64,000 nucleotides of DNA from Granulicella sp. (GTDB lineage Bacteria > Acidobacteriota > Terriglobia > Terriglobales > Acidobacteriaceae): contig JANXYX010000019.1 in the NCBI GenBank assembly GCA_025408425.1, positions 62,001-126,000 on the forward strand. Direction: 5' to 3'. The position numbers and the translations under genes are program-made. Below are positions 8,991 to 19,200 of the stretch, piece by piece (the first letter of the stretch is position 1; every line of letters begins with the position of its first letter). The notes below the pieces were generated by a model. That model was not told the DNA's origin. It ran no database searches and saw nothing but the letters and a program-made list of their open reading frames with translations.

Positions 8991-10172
8991 ATGATCTCGC
9001 TCATCCGGCCAAAAATCCATCCAACCATCCCGCACTTCCTCACTATCTGCCTGATTCTCCTCACCTCTCTTGCCACAGCAGTCGCCGCGGAACCCCAGGC
9101 CACCGACGCCAAGCCCGCCCCGGACATGATCATCTTCACCAACGGCAACGAGCTCACCGGAACCGTGGAGCGAGGCGTCGGCGACTCCATCGTCTTCAAA
9201 AGCGACATGGTCGGTGAGATCACCATCCCCCTCGCCAAAATCAAGGAAATCCGAACCAGCGGAAGCTACGCCGTCCTACGCAAAGACACTCCCGTCACCA
9301 AACAGGGAGTTCAGCCCGGAACCATCGAGTACGGCGACAATGCCATCAAGGTATCCAGGTCCACAGCCCCGGTCGAAACCGTGCCGGTCAAGGACCTGGC
9401 CTTCATCATCGACGCCCCAACCTATGAGAAAGAGCTTCACAGCAGCCCCGGCTTCTTCCACGGATGGAACGGCAACATCACCGCTGGCGCAACCTTTGTG
9501 GAGTCCACCCAGAATGGCTCCACCTTCACAACCGGTATCTCCCTCCTGCGCGCCATCCCCACCGTCACCTATCTCCCCAGACGCAACCGGACCAGCTTCA
9601 ATCTCTTCGAGACCTACGGCAAGTTCACCCAGCCGGTCATCCCCCAGACGACCCCTCCGTCTCCCGACATGGTCATCAAAACCAACATCTTCCACACTGA
9701 CGCCGAGCGCGATCAGTACTTATCCTCCAGCTTCTACGCTCTGGGCATCGTTGCGTTCGATCACAACTACTCCCAGGGCCTCAAACTGCAGGAGCTCTTC
9801 GGTGGCGGTTTCGGCTGGACAGTCATCTCCACCCCCGTCCAGGTGTTCGACATAAAGGGCGACATCCACTACGCGAAGCAGTACTTCCAGGACTCAACCA
9901 ATGACCAGAACCTCATCGGCGCAACCATCGGGGAGAACTACCTACGCAATCTCCCCATGAAGATCGTCTTCACCGAATACGCCAACTACCTCCCTGCCTT
10001 CAACAACTCCAATGCCTACTCAGCCAACTTCGGCGCAGGCATCATTTTGCCCGTCTACCACCGCTTCAGCGCCAGCTTCTCCACTACGGACAACTACTTG
10101 AACAATCCCCCGCTCGGCTTCAAGCACAACAGCTACCAATTCGTCACTGGCATCTCCTACTCGCTCCACTAG
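8991..10172 (+). CDS. DUF481 (YdiY-like) outer-membrane protein
   Basis: 393 residues. A long N-terminal signal (hydrophobic ITICLILLTSLATAVAA) is followed by a small beta domain (IIFTNGNELTGTVERGVGDSIVFKSDMVGEITI) typical of proteins placed in front of DUF481 barrels. The C-terminal ~230 residues show alternating aromatic/hydrophobic beta strands ending in ...GISYSLH, as expected for an outer-membrane barrel of the DUF481 family. The start is preceded by GGAG (CTCTGGAGACCGCC ATG). Function unknown; possibly a salt- or stress-related porin-like barrel by analogy with the family. Confidence 0.8.
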   Translation: MISLIRPKIHPTIPHFLTICLILLTSLATAVAAEPQATDAKPAPDMIIFTNGNELTGTVERGVGDSIVFKSDMVGEITIPLAKIKEIRTSGSYAVLRKDTPVTKQGVQPGTIEYGDNAIKVSRSTAPVETVPVKDLAFIIDAPTYEKELHSSPGFFHGWNGNITAGATFVESTQNGSTFTTGISLLRAIPTVTYLPRRNRTSFNLFETYGKFTQPVIPQTTPPSPDMVIKTNIFHTDAERDQYLSSSFYALGIVAFDHNYSQGLKLQELFGGGFGWTVISTPVQVFDIKGDIHYAKQYFQDSTNDQNLIGATIGENYLRNLPMKIVFTEYANYLPAFNNSNAYSANFGAGIILPVYHRFSASFSTTDNYLNNPPLGFKHNSYQFVTGISYSLH

Positions 10173-10190
10173 AACCAGCCCACCAAAGCA

Positions 10191-10230
10191 AAAGCGGCCG
10201 CGACCAGCACATTGGTCACGACCGCTTCTT
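10191..10230. terminator. bidirectional terminator hairpin
   Basis: Interrupted stem AAGCGG..CG.GACC / GGTC.CG.CCGCTT (about 10192-10227) between the convergent DUF481 and cytochrome c genes, followed by CTTCTT on the plus side. Confidence 0.65.
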
Positions 10231-10248
10231 CGCTTAATTCGCCGTTCG

Positions 10249-10803
10249 CTACTGCACAGGTGCAGTCAGAATCTGAGTTACCGGAGTCGGCAACTCTTTG
10301 TCAGCATTCTTCAGCAGCAGGCTCACCTGCCACATCTCGGTATCCGAGAGCACATGGCTGTAAGAAGGCATGCCCGTCAGCCGTATCCCGTTTGCGACCT
10401 TCCAGTATGTCTCCCCGGCCTCGTCATCGCTCACGCCAACCACGCTCGACTTCCCGTGCCTGCGCCACAGCTGCGGCGCACTCGGATACATGTGGTTCGC
10501 GAACGCCACATCGTGCCCGGGCGTGCCATGGCAGCTCGCGCACTCTGCGCGATATACATGGGCTCCAGCCTCGAACGCATCCTCGCTGGTACCAAAAGGT
10601 GGCGTCTTCAGTTCCTTGTCAATCCGGGCCTGCATCGGCACTTTCACAATCAGCTTCTCCATCGGAAACGCCTGGTCCGCCACCGCGACCGGAAGAGTTC
10701 CGAACCGCAGTTCCAGAAACACCACTGCCCCTACTGCAAGAATGCCGAGAATAATTCCCAGAAAGACCTTCCCGAACCCGCCGCCGCCGTCTTTTTTCGC
10801 CAT
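10249..10803 (-). CDS. membrane-anchored class I cytochrome c
   Basis: 184 residues. An N-terminal transmembrane helix (about residues 12-34, VFLGIILGILAVGAVVFLEL) anchors a periplasmic cytochrome domain. The heme c attachment site is CASCH (Cys ~88), and the likely distal ligand is the Met in RLTGMPSY near residue 144. The start is supported by AAGGAG 9 bases upstream. It is a mobile or anchored electron carrier; the partner complex is not encoded nearby. The Gly-rich basic N-terminus is cytoplasmic. Confidence 0.9.
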   Translation of the reverse strand: MAKKDGGGGFGKVFLGIILGILAVGAVVFLELRFGTLPVAVADQAFPMEKLIVKVPMQARIDKELKTPPFGTSEDAFEAGAHVYRAECASCHGTPGHDVAFANHMYPSAPQLWRRHGKSSVVGVSDDEAGETYWKVANGIRLTGMPSYSHVLSDTEMWQVSLLLKNADKELPTPVTQILTAPVQ

Positions 10804-10940
10804 TGTGACCGTCTCCTTGCTAAGGTAACCGCCACAGACAGCAGTGGCGGTGTTCTAATAAAGGCTGGTCTGCCGTCAAACAGGTTTACATGCCTTCGGT
10901 ACGACAATAGCAAATGAAGCTTATGCAGGAGTAATCGTTG

Positions 10941-11660
10941 ATGTCTGGTTTCAGGTCGAGTGTGTATCGTTTGGCAGTATTAGTTCTTTTGGCAGCATTC
11001 ACCTTTGGCATCACCTCCGCAGACGCGCAGATGACCCGCCGCTCCCGACGGGAGTCCAACGCAAACCGGCAGGCCCGCGTCATCCGTACCGTACAGGAGA
11101 CCTACTCCCACCGCTATGAGGTCTTCGGCGGCGGCGGATTCCTGCGTTTCCGCTCAGGAGAGTACCTCCAGCGCAACGCAGAAGTCACCTGGGCCACCAG
11201 CGGCACCTACTACCTCAATCAAAAGTTCGGCATCGTCGCAGACATCCGCGGAGGCTACGGCAACGCCAAGGTTGGCAACACCATCTACAACATCGCCAAC
11301 CCCCTGATCACCGAGTACACCTTCATGGGAGGCCCCAGCTACCGCTTCTACGCCAAGCAGAAGACGGCCATCAGCGGCCACGTCCTCGCCGGCTACTCGC
11401 TCGGTAACTTCGACGGCGGGTCCAAGGGTATCTCCGCCACCAAACTCGGCATGTGGGCAACCTCGAGTCGCCCCGTCTTCTCCGCCGGCGTCAACTTCGA
11501 TTACAACTTCTACCCCAACCTGGCGTTCCGGCTCACCCCCACCTACGTCGGAACCACCTTCAATGGCATCGACCTCAACACTGGAAAAAGCAACGGAAGC
11601 ATCCAGAACAACCTCGGCGTCAACGCAGGTATCGTCTACCGCTTCGGCAAAATCAAGTAA
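10941..11660 (+). CDS. outer-membrane beta-barrel protein
   Basis: 239 residues from the ATG at 10941 (AGGAG 9 bases upstream); a TTG three bases earlier is possible. A signal peptide ends near TSADAQ. The mature part begins with a basic stretch (MTRRSRRESNANRQ), then amphipathic strands typical of small 8-stranded barrels: YEVFGGGGFLRFR, FGIVADIRGGYG, AISGHVLAGYSLG, FSAGVNFDYNFYPNLAFRLTPTYVG and a final strand GVNAGIVYRFGKIK. Function unknown; likely structural or adhesion-related. The terminator at 11680-11714 closes the unit. Confidence 0.8.
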   Translation: MSGFRSSVYRLAVLVLLAAFTFGITSADAQMTRRSRRESNANRQARVIRTVQETYSHRYEVFGGGGFLRFRSGEYLQRNAEVTWATSGTYYLNQKFGIVADIRGGYGNAKVGNTIYNIANPLITEYTFMGGPSYRFYAKQKTAISGHVLAGYSLGNFDGGSKGISATKLGMWATSSRPVFSAGVNFDYNFYPNLAFRLTPTYVGTTFNGIDLNTGKSNGSIQNNLGVNAGIVYRFGKIK

Positions 11661-11679
11661 AGAAAAACAAGCTGCACAC

Positions 11680-11714
11680 AAAACGACCGGATCCCCTCAG
11701 GGTTCGGTCGTTTT
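11680..11714. terminator. bidirectional intrinsic terminator
   Basis: Stem AAAACGACCG (11680-11689) / CGGTCGTTTT (11705-11714), 10 bp, with A- and T-rich ends for both directions. It separates the beta-barrel gene from the convergent lyase gene. Confidence 0.88.
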
Positions 11715-11732
11715 CATTTGGACCGTGCGCTT

Positions 11733-13124
11733 TCATACATGCGGCTCCGTCATCGTCTTCGGGTCCAGCACCTTGCGAATCTGCTCCTCGCTCATCAGTC
11801 CCTGCTCCCGGGCCAACTCAACAATGCTCCGCCCCGTCGCCACCGACTCCTTCACCAACCCCGCCGCCTTTGCATACCCGATAACAGGATTCAGCGCCGT
11901 AGCCAGCGCAATCGTGCTGCCCGCAAAATAATCGCACCGCTCCCGGTTCACCGTGATGCCACGCACGCACCGGTGGTCCAGCTCCCGCAGCGTATTCGTC
12001 AGAATCGTAATCGACTGCAGCACATTGTGCGCCATAGTCGGCATCATCACATTCAGTTCCAGTTGCCCAGCCTGCACCGCCATCGCCACCGCAGCATCAT
12101 TACCCACCACCTGGAACGCCACCATCGCCGTCAACTCCGCCAGCACCGGATTCACCTTCCCCGGCATAATGCTCGACCCCGGCTGCAAGCTCGGCAGATG
12201 AATCTCGTTGAACCCCGTATTCGGCCCCGACGACAGCAGCCGCAGATCGTTTGAGATCCGCACCATCTCCAACGCCAGCCCGCGCAACGTACCTGAAACC
12301 TCCGCCATGCAACCGCACGACTGCATCGCCCAACGCAGATCGTCCGCAGGATGCAGCGCAACGCCGGAGATCGCCGCCAGCCGCGCCACCGCTTTCACCT
12401 TGTACGCCGGATGCGTATTCAGCCCGGTCCCCACGGCCGACCCACCCAGCCCCAACTCCCGCACCCCCTCCGCCCCCCGCGCTACCGCCTCAGCCCCTTT
12501 ACGCACCGCCACCGCATATGCCGCAAACTCCTGCCCCAGCGTAATCGGCACCGCGTCCTGCATATGCGTGCGCCCCGCCTTCAGTACCTCGCGAAACTCC
12601 TCCGCCTTCGCCTCAAAAGCACCCGCCAATCCATCCAGTACCGGATATAAATCCTCCAGCGCCAACAGCGCACTCAGCCGCATAGCCGTCGGGAAAACAT
12701 CGTTCGTCGACTGCCCATAGTTCACATGGTCGTTCGGATGCACCTTCGCATAAGTCCCCAACCCCTCACCCAGAAGCTGCCCCGCCCGATTCGCAATCAC
12801 CTCATTGGCGTTCATGTGCAGGCTCACCCCCGCCCCCGCCTGAAACACATCCACTACAAACTCCCCATCCAGCTTCCCTTCGATCACCTCTTGCGCCGCC
12901 TGCACGATCGCACCGCCCTGCTCCGGCGTGATCAACCCCAACTCCTGATTCGTCTCCGCAGCCGCCCGCTTCACCATCCCCAACGCCCGAATCAAAAACG
13001 GACTCGCCCGCAACCCGCTGATCGGAAAATTCGCTACCGCCCGCGTCGTCTGTGCGCCGTACAACGCATCAGCAGGAACTTCGATTGGGCCAAGTGAATC
13101 GGTTTCAAAACGTGCAATCGCCAT
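11733..13124 (-). CDS. aspA: aspartase/fumarase superfamily lyase, probably aspartate ammonia-lyase
   Basis: 463 residues, a standard length for the family. It carries the superfamily signature GSSIMPGKVNP with the catalytic Ser, plus YGQSTNDVFPTA and GRTHMQDAVP. Details favour aspartase over class II fumarase: FQAGAGVSLHMNANEVIANRA (fumarases have QTGSGTQTNMN), LPSLQPGSSIMPGKVNPV (fumarases have NEPGSSIMPGKVNPTQ) and QDAVP. Aspartase releases ammonia and fumarate from aspartate. A true class I fumarase is encoded 500 bp away, so this gene need not supply fumarase activity. Class II fumarase remains possible. Confidence 0.8.
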   Translation of the reverse strand: MAIARFETDSLGPIEVPADALYGAQTTRAVANFPISGLRASPFLIRALGMVKRAAAETNQELGLITPEQGGAIVQAAQEVIEGKLDGEFVVDVFQAGAGVSLHMNANEVIANRAGQLLGEGLGTYAKVHPNDHVNYGQSTNDVFPTAMRLSALLALEDLYPVLDGLAGAFEAKAEEFREVLKAGRTHMQDAVPITLGQEFAAYAVAVRKGAEAVARGAEGVRELGLGGSAVGTGLNTHPAYKVKAVARLAAISGVALHPADDLRWAMQSCGCMAEVSGTLRGLALEMVRISNDLRLLSSGPNTGFNEIHLPSLQPGSSIMPGKVNPVLAELTAMVAFQVVGNDAAVAMAVQAGQLELNVMMPTMAHNVLQSITILTNTLRELDHRCVRGITVNRERCDYFAGSTIALATALNPVIGYAKAAGLVKESVATGRSIVELAREQGLMSEEQIRKVLDPKTMTEPHV

Positions 13125-13241
13125 ATGACACCTCGAACTGCTCTGGGGCCTTGGAAAACAAGCAACACATACTGAGATGACAGGTTAAGCCTTTGCGGAC
13201 AACGCGGACTTGGCAGTAAGTGTCAACCTGAAGCGTTCAAG

Positions 13242-13544
13242 TTTCCTGTCAAGCCCCCAGCACCGAATCTTCCGCTCCAACATCACCCTAAACCACACAA
13301 AAATAAGCTCTTACGCTACCAAAGAAACTTGCCTGAAAGTGACTGGTAGTTACTATCAATCCGGTAGAATAGAACTAGAAGATCAAAGACAAAGCCTCCT
13401 GCCTATCAGCACGGAGGCTTTCCCTTTTAGAATCTAATATTTAGCCGTAACCCATTTGTTTTCCACATCTTAGCGGCTACAGTTTTGCTATGTCATTGTA
13501 ATAAATAGACTTATCCTGGGGTATACCCCAGGGGGGCTCCCCCC
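13242..13544 (+). repeat. dispersed ~300-bp repeat, copy A
   Basis: Same sequence family as copy B at 21447-21745 (opposite orientation). Shared blocks in order: TGTCAAGCCCCCA, ACACAAA.ATAAG..CTTACG, AATAGAACTAGAAG, a terminator-like hairpin AAAGCCTCC/GGAGGCTTT (13391-13421) with CCCTTTT after it, TTTTAGAATCTAATATTTAGC, ATCTTAGCGG, AATAAATA, and a terminal palindrome CCTGGGGTATACCCCAGG (13515-13532). An apparent 75-codon ORF inside ends in EAFPFRI, as does the ORF in copy B; I read these as by-products of repeat identity, not genes. Confidence 0.85.
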
Positions 13545-13634
13545 AAAGTGCGCTAATCGAACAGCAGTTTCACGCCCATCGAACATGGGTTTCTCCAAAG
13601 CTCTAGAATCAAAACGGAGAAATCAGCGATCCCG

Positions 13635-15176
13635 ATGGCCATCATCAAACAAGACGACCTCATCCAGTCCGTAGCCGACGCGCTCCAATACATCAGCTAC
13701 TACCACCCTCTCGACTACATCACCAACCTGGCACGCGCCTACGAATTGGAAGAGTCCCCTGCCGCCAAAGACGCCATGGCGCAGATCCTCATCAACTCGC
13801 GCATGTGCGCCGAAGGCCACCGCCCCATCTGCCAGGACACCGGAATCGTCACCATCTTCCTCAAGGTAGGCATGGACGTCCGCTGGGAAGGCCCCAACGG
13901 AGGCCCCGCCACCCTCGATCTCCAACAAATGTGCGACGCCGGAGTCCGCAAAGCCTACCTCGACCCCGACAACAAGCTCCGCGGCTCCATCCTCGCCGAC
14001 CCCGCCTTCTCCCGCAAGAACACCGTCGACAACACCCCCTCCGTCGTCGAAGTCGCCCTCGTCAAAGGCGGCGAAGTGGACGTCATCGTCGCAGCCAAAG
14101 GCGGCGGCTCCGAAGCCAAGTCCAAGTTCGTCATGCTCAACCCCTCCGACTCCATCGTCGACTGGGTCCTCAAGACCGTCCCCACCATGGGCGCCGGCTG
14201 GTGTCCTCCCGGCATGCTCGGCATCGGCATCGGCGGAACAGCCGAAAAAGCAATGCTCCTCGCCAAGCAGTCCCTGATGGACCCCATTGACATGCAGGAA
14301 CTCAAGCAGCGAGGCCCAAAGAACAAGCTCGAAGAACTCCGCATCGAGCTCTGCGAGAAGGTCAACCAGCTAGGCATCGGCGCACAAGGCCTCGGCGGTC
14401 TCACCACCGTCCTCGACATCAAGATCCTCGACTACCCAACACACGCGGCAAACCTGCCCGTGGCGATGATCCCCAACTGCGCCGCCACGCGCCACGCCCA
14501 CTTCCACCTCAACGGCTCAGGCCCGGTCATGCTCGAACCACCGCCGCTCGACGCCTGGCCCAAGCTGACTTACGACGTCAGTTCTGCCCGCCGCGTCGAC
14601 CTCAACACAGTCACCCGTGAGGACGTGAAGTCCTGGAAGCCCGGAGAAGTCGTCCTGCTCTCCGGCAAACTCCTCACCGGACGCGACGCTGCCCACAAGC
14701 GTATGACCGACATGCTCACCCGCAGCGAGAAGCTCCCCGTAGACTTCACCGGACGCTTCATCTACTACGTCGGGCCAGTCGACGCGGTCCGCGACGAAGC
14801 CGTAGGGCCAGCAGGCCCAACGACAGCCACGCGCATGGACAAGTTCACCCGCCAGATGCTCGAAGAGACCGGACTGCTCGGCATGATCGGCAAGGCCGAG
14901 CGCGGTCCCGCTGCCATCGAGGCCATCCGAGACAACCAGGCCGTCTATCTCATGGCTGTTGGAGGCGCAGCCTACCTCGTCTCCAAGGCCATCAAGAGTA
15001 GCCGTGTCCTCGCCTTCGAAGACCTCGGCATGGAAGCCATCTACGAGTTCGACGTCAAGGACATGCCCGTCACCGTCGCCGTAGACTCCAAAGGCACCAG
15101 CGTCCACACCACCGGGCCAGCAGAATGGAAGGCACGCATCTCCTCTCACCTGGGTGGTGTCCCCATCCTGCAATAA
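13635..15176 (+). CDS. class I (iron-sulfur) fumarate hydratase, fused alpha/beta form
   Basis: 513 residues, the length of one-chain class I fumarases (FumA/FumB type). Cluster-ligand and active-site segments are visible: ICQDTGIVTIF (Cys ~65), GAGWCPPGMLGIGIGGT (Cys ~194) and PNCAATRHAHFHL (Cys ~284). The beta-type C-terminal domain follows (VVLLSGKLLTGRDAAHKRM, YYVGPVDAVRDEAVGPAGPTT). It interconverts fumarate and malate in the TCA cycle using an oxygen-sensitive 4Fe-4S cluster. It starts 90 bp after repeat A, with GGAG about 15 bases before the ATG. Single-gene unit convergent with pgsA. Confidence 0.95.
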   Translation: MAIIKQDDLIQSVADALQYISYYHPLDYITNLARAYELEESPAAKDAMAQILINSRMCAEGHRPICQDTGIVTIFLKVGMDVRWEGPNGGPATLDLQQMCDAGVRKAYLDPDNKLRGSILADPAFSRKNTVDNTPSVVEVALVKGGEVDVIVAAKGGGSEAKSKFVMLNPSDSIVDWVLKTVPTMGAGWCPPGMLGIGIGGTAEKAMLLAKQSLMDPIDMQELKQRGPKNKLEELRIELCEKVNQLGIGAQGLGGLTTVLDIKILDYPTHAANLPVAMIPNCAATRHAHFHLNGSGPVMLEPPPLDAWPKLTYDVSSARRVDLNTVTREDVKSWKPGEVVLLSGKLLTGRDAAHKRMTDMLTRSEKLPVDFTGRFIYYVGPVDAVRDEAVGPAGPTTATRMDKFTRQMLEETGLLGMIGKAERGPAAIEAIRDNQAVYLMAVGGAAYLVSKAIKSSRVLAFEDLGMEAIYEFDVKDMPVTVAVDSKGTSVHTTGPAEWKARISSHLGGVPILQ

Positions 15177-15224
15177 CGATCCTTACTGCAGAGACCCTGG
15201 CCGAGCCTGACGAAGTATCCAGCC

Positions 15225-15905
15225 TCAAGAGATATGAGAAGTGCGCTCTGTAGGGGGCGCCGGCTTCTCCTTGCGACTCAGAACGAAGCTGCGGCGCTTC
15301 CTGCTGGTGTCGGAGGCGTGATCGATCTTCTTCCAGAAACCTACAAAATAATCGACCGCCGAAATGATGGAAACGATGGTCATCCAGTAGATCGCTGTCA
15401 CAGCGATCAGGTGCACTCCGATGATGAATCCGAACCAGTTCCAATAATCCCAACGGTGGGCGAGAATTGCGGCAACAACGGAGACGATCTGTATGACGGT
15501 CTTCAGCTTGCCAAGTTCGCTGGCCTCGATGGTGAAGCCCTCGGAAGAGGCGATGGAGCGGAGGCCAGAGACGAGAAACTCACGGCCAATAACCAGGACA
15601 GCAATCCAAGGCGGGACGATGCGGGGGTTGTAGCCAACCAGGATGATAAAAGCCGCGCTGACCATCAATTTGTCTGCCAGCGGATCGAGCAGCATGCCCA
15701 TGGTTGTGATCTGCTTGCGACGGCGGGCAAGGTAGCCATCCAGTCCGTCGGTGATGCTGGCGAGAATAAAGAGCAGAGATGCAGCAATCTCCTGCTCGCC
15801 GTGCATCCCCCGGGCTCCGTGCCATGGGAAAGCGGGCGAGAGTATCCAAATGAGTAAAGGCACGCTGGCGATGCGGCTCATCGTAATGGAGTTGGGCAGG
15901 TTCAT
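15225..15905 (-). CDS. pgsA: CDP-diacylglycerol--glycerol-3-phosphate 3-phosphatidyltransferase
   Basis: 226 residues. The CDP-alcohol phosphotransferase motif is complete (DGLDGYLARRRKQ, then MGMLLDPLADK, residues ~53-79). It starts with the typical MNLPNSITMSRI and has five or six membrane helices. It makes phosphatidylglycerolphosphate in the inner membrane. The C-terminal ~25 residues are a basic, polar tail beyond the usual family end (SRKRRSFVLSRKEKPAPP). Confidence 0.93.
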   Translation of the reverse strand: MNLPNSITMSRIASVPLLIWILSPAFPWHGARGMHGEQEIAASLLFILASITDGLDGYLARRRKQITTMGMLLDPLADKLMVSAAFIILVGYNPRIVPPWIAVLVIGREFLVSGLRSIASSEGFTIEASELGKLKTVIQIVSVVAAILAHRWDYWNWFGFIIGVHLIAVTAIYWMTIVSIISAVDYFVGFWKKIDHASDTSRKRRSFVLSRKEKPAPPTERTSHIS

Positions 15906-16294
15906 TGGCTCAACAAAAAGTGATAGGCAGGACGCAGGAGCGTCGAGCAGACATTAGCATTCTGCCACATCGAAGCCGAACACTGTGTAAACCCCGAATT
16001 GTGGAGCGCTATTCACGCTTCCGAATGAGGCCCAACAGGTTAGTCCGCAACTAGGCACTTCAATGCCCGCTATTTGGAAAATTGATGCCATTTCAGGAAA
16101 AGTGGAGCTTTCGTGGGGGCATTCTGACACCTTCGGGTAATCAACGAACAACATGCTGACTGCTACTTTGAAGTACGGAAGCGATAGATCTGCATCATTT
16201 ATACGCTAAGCCATTATTTATCAACACTTACTCTCTTTCCGATCAGTACTGCCGATATAGAAGACGTCACGGAAATGGAAGCAGAGTGTTCCTC
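15906..16294. other. intergenic region, no gene seen
   Basis: About 390 bases between divergent pgsA and the FG-GAP gene. The only open frames are short and lack ribosome-binding sites. Confidence 0.6.
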
Positions 16295-19200
16295 ATGTCG
16301 ATTCGAAGCCTGACCCTCAAATCGCTCGCCTTTATCGCCCTCGGCGCGATTCCAATGGCTGCTTCGATCACTTCATCAACACAATCCCAGTTTCAGCAGC
16401 CGACCGTGATTCCTACCGGAAGCTGGCCCGCAAGCATTGCGACGGCGGACGTGAACGGCGACGGCAAAGCCGATCTCATCTATACCGACTACGGCGCAAC
16501 CGCCACCGCTTCCACGACCCACATACTGCTCGGGAATGGCGACGGAACCTTCACCGTCGGTCAAACCATCCCGACCGCCGGTTCCTCCGTTGCAGTGGCG
16601 GACTTCGACCAGGACGGTAGCCCCGATCTGGAGTGGGTCTGGTCTGTCTTGGGGCAGGGCAAGGTGTTTCTTGCAAAGGGTAACGGAGACGGAACTTTTG
16701 CCGCGCCGGTCGGGCTTGGGACGTTTGCGCAGATTGGCACCAACACGCCGCAACTCAGCTATCTGATGGGCGCACGCCTGCACGACACCGGTTATCTGGA
16801 CTTACTCGTGGAAGATGTTGCGAACTCTGCGCTATTTGAATTAACCGCAGACAGCAGCGGAACTCTGGTGAGGCTTGTGGGCATAAGGCTCGCGGACGGT
16901 GCTGGGCCAATGGCAACTGCCGACCTGGACAGTGACGGCCACACGGACTTGGTTATTCAAGGAATCACCGGCGGGGCTATCGATGTCTTTCTCGGTTCGG
17001 CGAATGGGATACTGCAGACTCCGACACGCTATAGAGGGGTAAGTGGCGTGCAGAGTATGCTGCTGCATGACGTGGACGCGGATGGACACCCTGATTTGCT
17101 GATCGAAGGCGCGAACGGACATCTAGATATTCTGCACGGTTTTCCGGATGGAAGCTTCGCAACTATTTCGGAGGGTGGAAGTGGCGGCTTTGACGGAATC
17201 ACCGGATTCGGTGGGCATCTAGTTGCCGTCACGGACGTGATGGCGAGCAATGGGCCTTCGCACCGGCTCTATACGGAAACCCCCTCGGGCATGAGTGTTC
17301 TGAAGAGCCAGACCGACCTGAGCTTGACGTTGCAGGGTATTTACAACTGCGGACCTGGACGGACGAGCTTTGTGATGGCGGACTTCAACAGTGACGGAGT
17401 GCCGGATATCGCGGTCGACTCGCCAGAGGGGATCGCGATACTGTTCGGCAACGCGGATGGCAGCCTGAAGTCATCACGTGCCTTCAGCGCCGGCAAGCCG
17501 GCCCTATCTGGTGCGCTTGGAGTCTTCACCATTTCGGGATATCTGGATGCGGTGGTAAGCGTTGCTGCTACCCAAGCGCAGTTACTGCGCGGAAATGGGG
17601 ATGGCACCTTTACGCTGCTATCTGCGCCGACAACCGCGCTGACGGGCAATCCTGTGCTAAGCGGGCATATCGTGACTGGCGACTTCAATGGCGATGGGAA
17701 ACTCGACCTGGCGATCACACAGAATGGCTCAAATCTCGCTGCTTCTGGTGCGGGACTCTCCGTTCAGTACGGTAATGGGAACGGCACCTTTGGCGCTGTG
17801 ACTCCGCTGAATGGCAGCTTCTTTGGGACGAGCATTTCCGCCGATCTGAACGGCGATGGAGTGACCGATCTCGCAAACGTGGATGCGATTGGCGATCATG
17901 TGTTATTTGGGCAGACGAGTGGTGGGTTCACTCAGAACGACCTGACTGCGAACGGGACAAACCTCGTTGCAAGCGGCGACCTGAATCATGATGGCAAAGC
18001 TGATCTGGTGTATCAAAGTGGCACTACATGGACGGTGTATTTGAATGGGGGCAATGGCTTGTTTGCGCAGGCGGGTATCCTCCAGGGTGCGCATGGCCTG
18101 ACAGGGCTTGCTGCCGAAGCAGTAACGATTGCGGATCTCGACGGGGATGGGAACGGCGATTTGGTTGTGGCGTTCGACAATGCGAGCGCCGACCATGCTC
18201 ATCCGATCGCAGCATTGAGCAACAGTGTTTACATCTGGTATGGCAAAGGGGATGGAACGTTTGATGCGCCTGTGATTCTGACGCCGTCGCGCAACTACTA
18301 CCAAGTAGCGGCGGTGGACCTTGATGGTGATGGGCAACTCGACCTGGTAATGAGCGATGGCTATGTAGTGAGCGTTCAGCGCAATCAGGGCAACCGCAGC
18401 TTCGGCGCCGAGCAGCACCTGTTGGCAGGTATGGGGATCAATGCAATCTCTGTCGGCGATGTGAATACAGACGGCGCGACGGACCTGGTGGTTGCGAACG
18501 GCGGGTCTGCGCTGTCGAACCCCGCGATCACTCAAGGTGCGTTAGCGATGAACCAAGGTCTCAGTACCGGCGGTGTCACTGTACTGCTGAACACGCTGAA
18601 CGGGAAAGCGGTTGGTGGGATCCTGACGGCGGCGCCGAGCGCGACGGCGTACGGCCAGAGCTACACAATCACGGCGTCGGTGAAGCCGCTGAACAGTGGT
18701 CCAGCGGCAACCGGAATGGTGACCTTCGCAGTGGACGGTGTGACGCTGGGAACAGTACCTGTGACGACAGGAGTTGCGGCTATTACAGCGCCTGGAACGA
18801 CTCCGATCGGGACACATGTGTTGACGGCGCAGTACAGCGGCGACAGTGTCTATGGCGCGGCATCGCTAAGTGGATCGCACTCAGTAACTGGGCTTTCGAG
18901 TTCCGTGGTGCTGACCATTACGACTCCGGCTACGATCTACTACGGACAGACTATCAACGGATATGCTCAGGTGACTGCGAGCGACAACAGCGCGCTGAAC
19001 GGAACGATCACGTTCTACGACGGGTCCGTGAACATCTGCGTTATCCCTGTGACGCAGATGATAAGCTGCCCTGCTTCTTCGGGCAGAGGCTTTGCAGTTG
19101 GGACACACGTGCTGACAGCGACTTACTCCGGTGACACGACCCATTCGGGGTCGACGTCGAACGCGGTGAGTGTCACTGTTCTGCCGGATACAACAACCGC

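Noticed and set aside
13210..13437. 75-codon ORF ending EAFPFRI, with a counterpart at 21554-21820
   Set aside because: Both ORFs coincide with repeat copies and the shared residues follow from conserved DNA blocks, including a hairpin; indels between copies do not respect codons.
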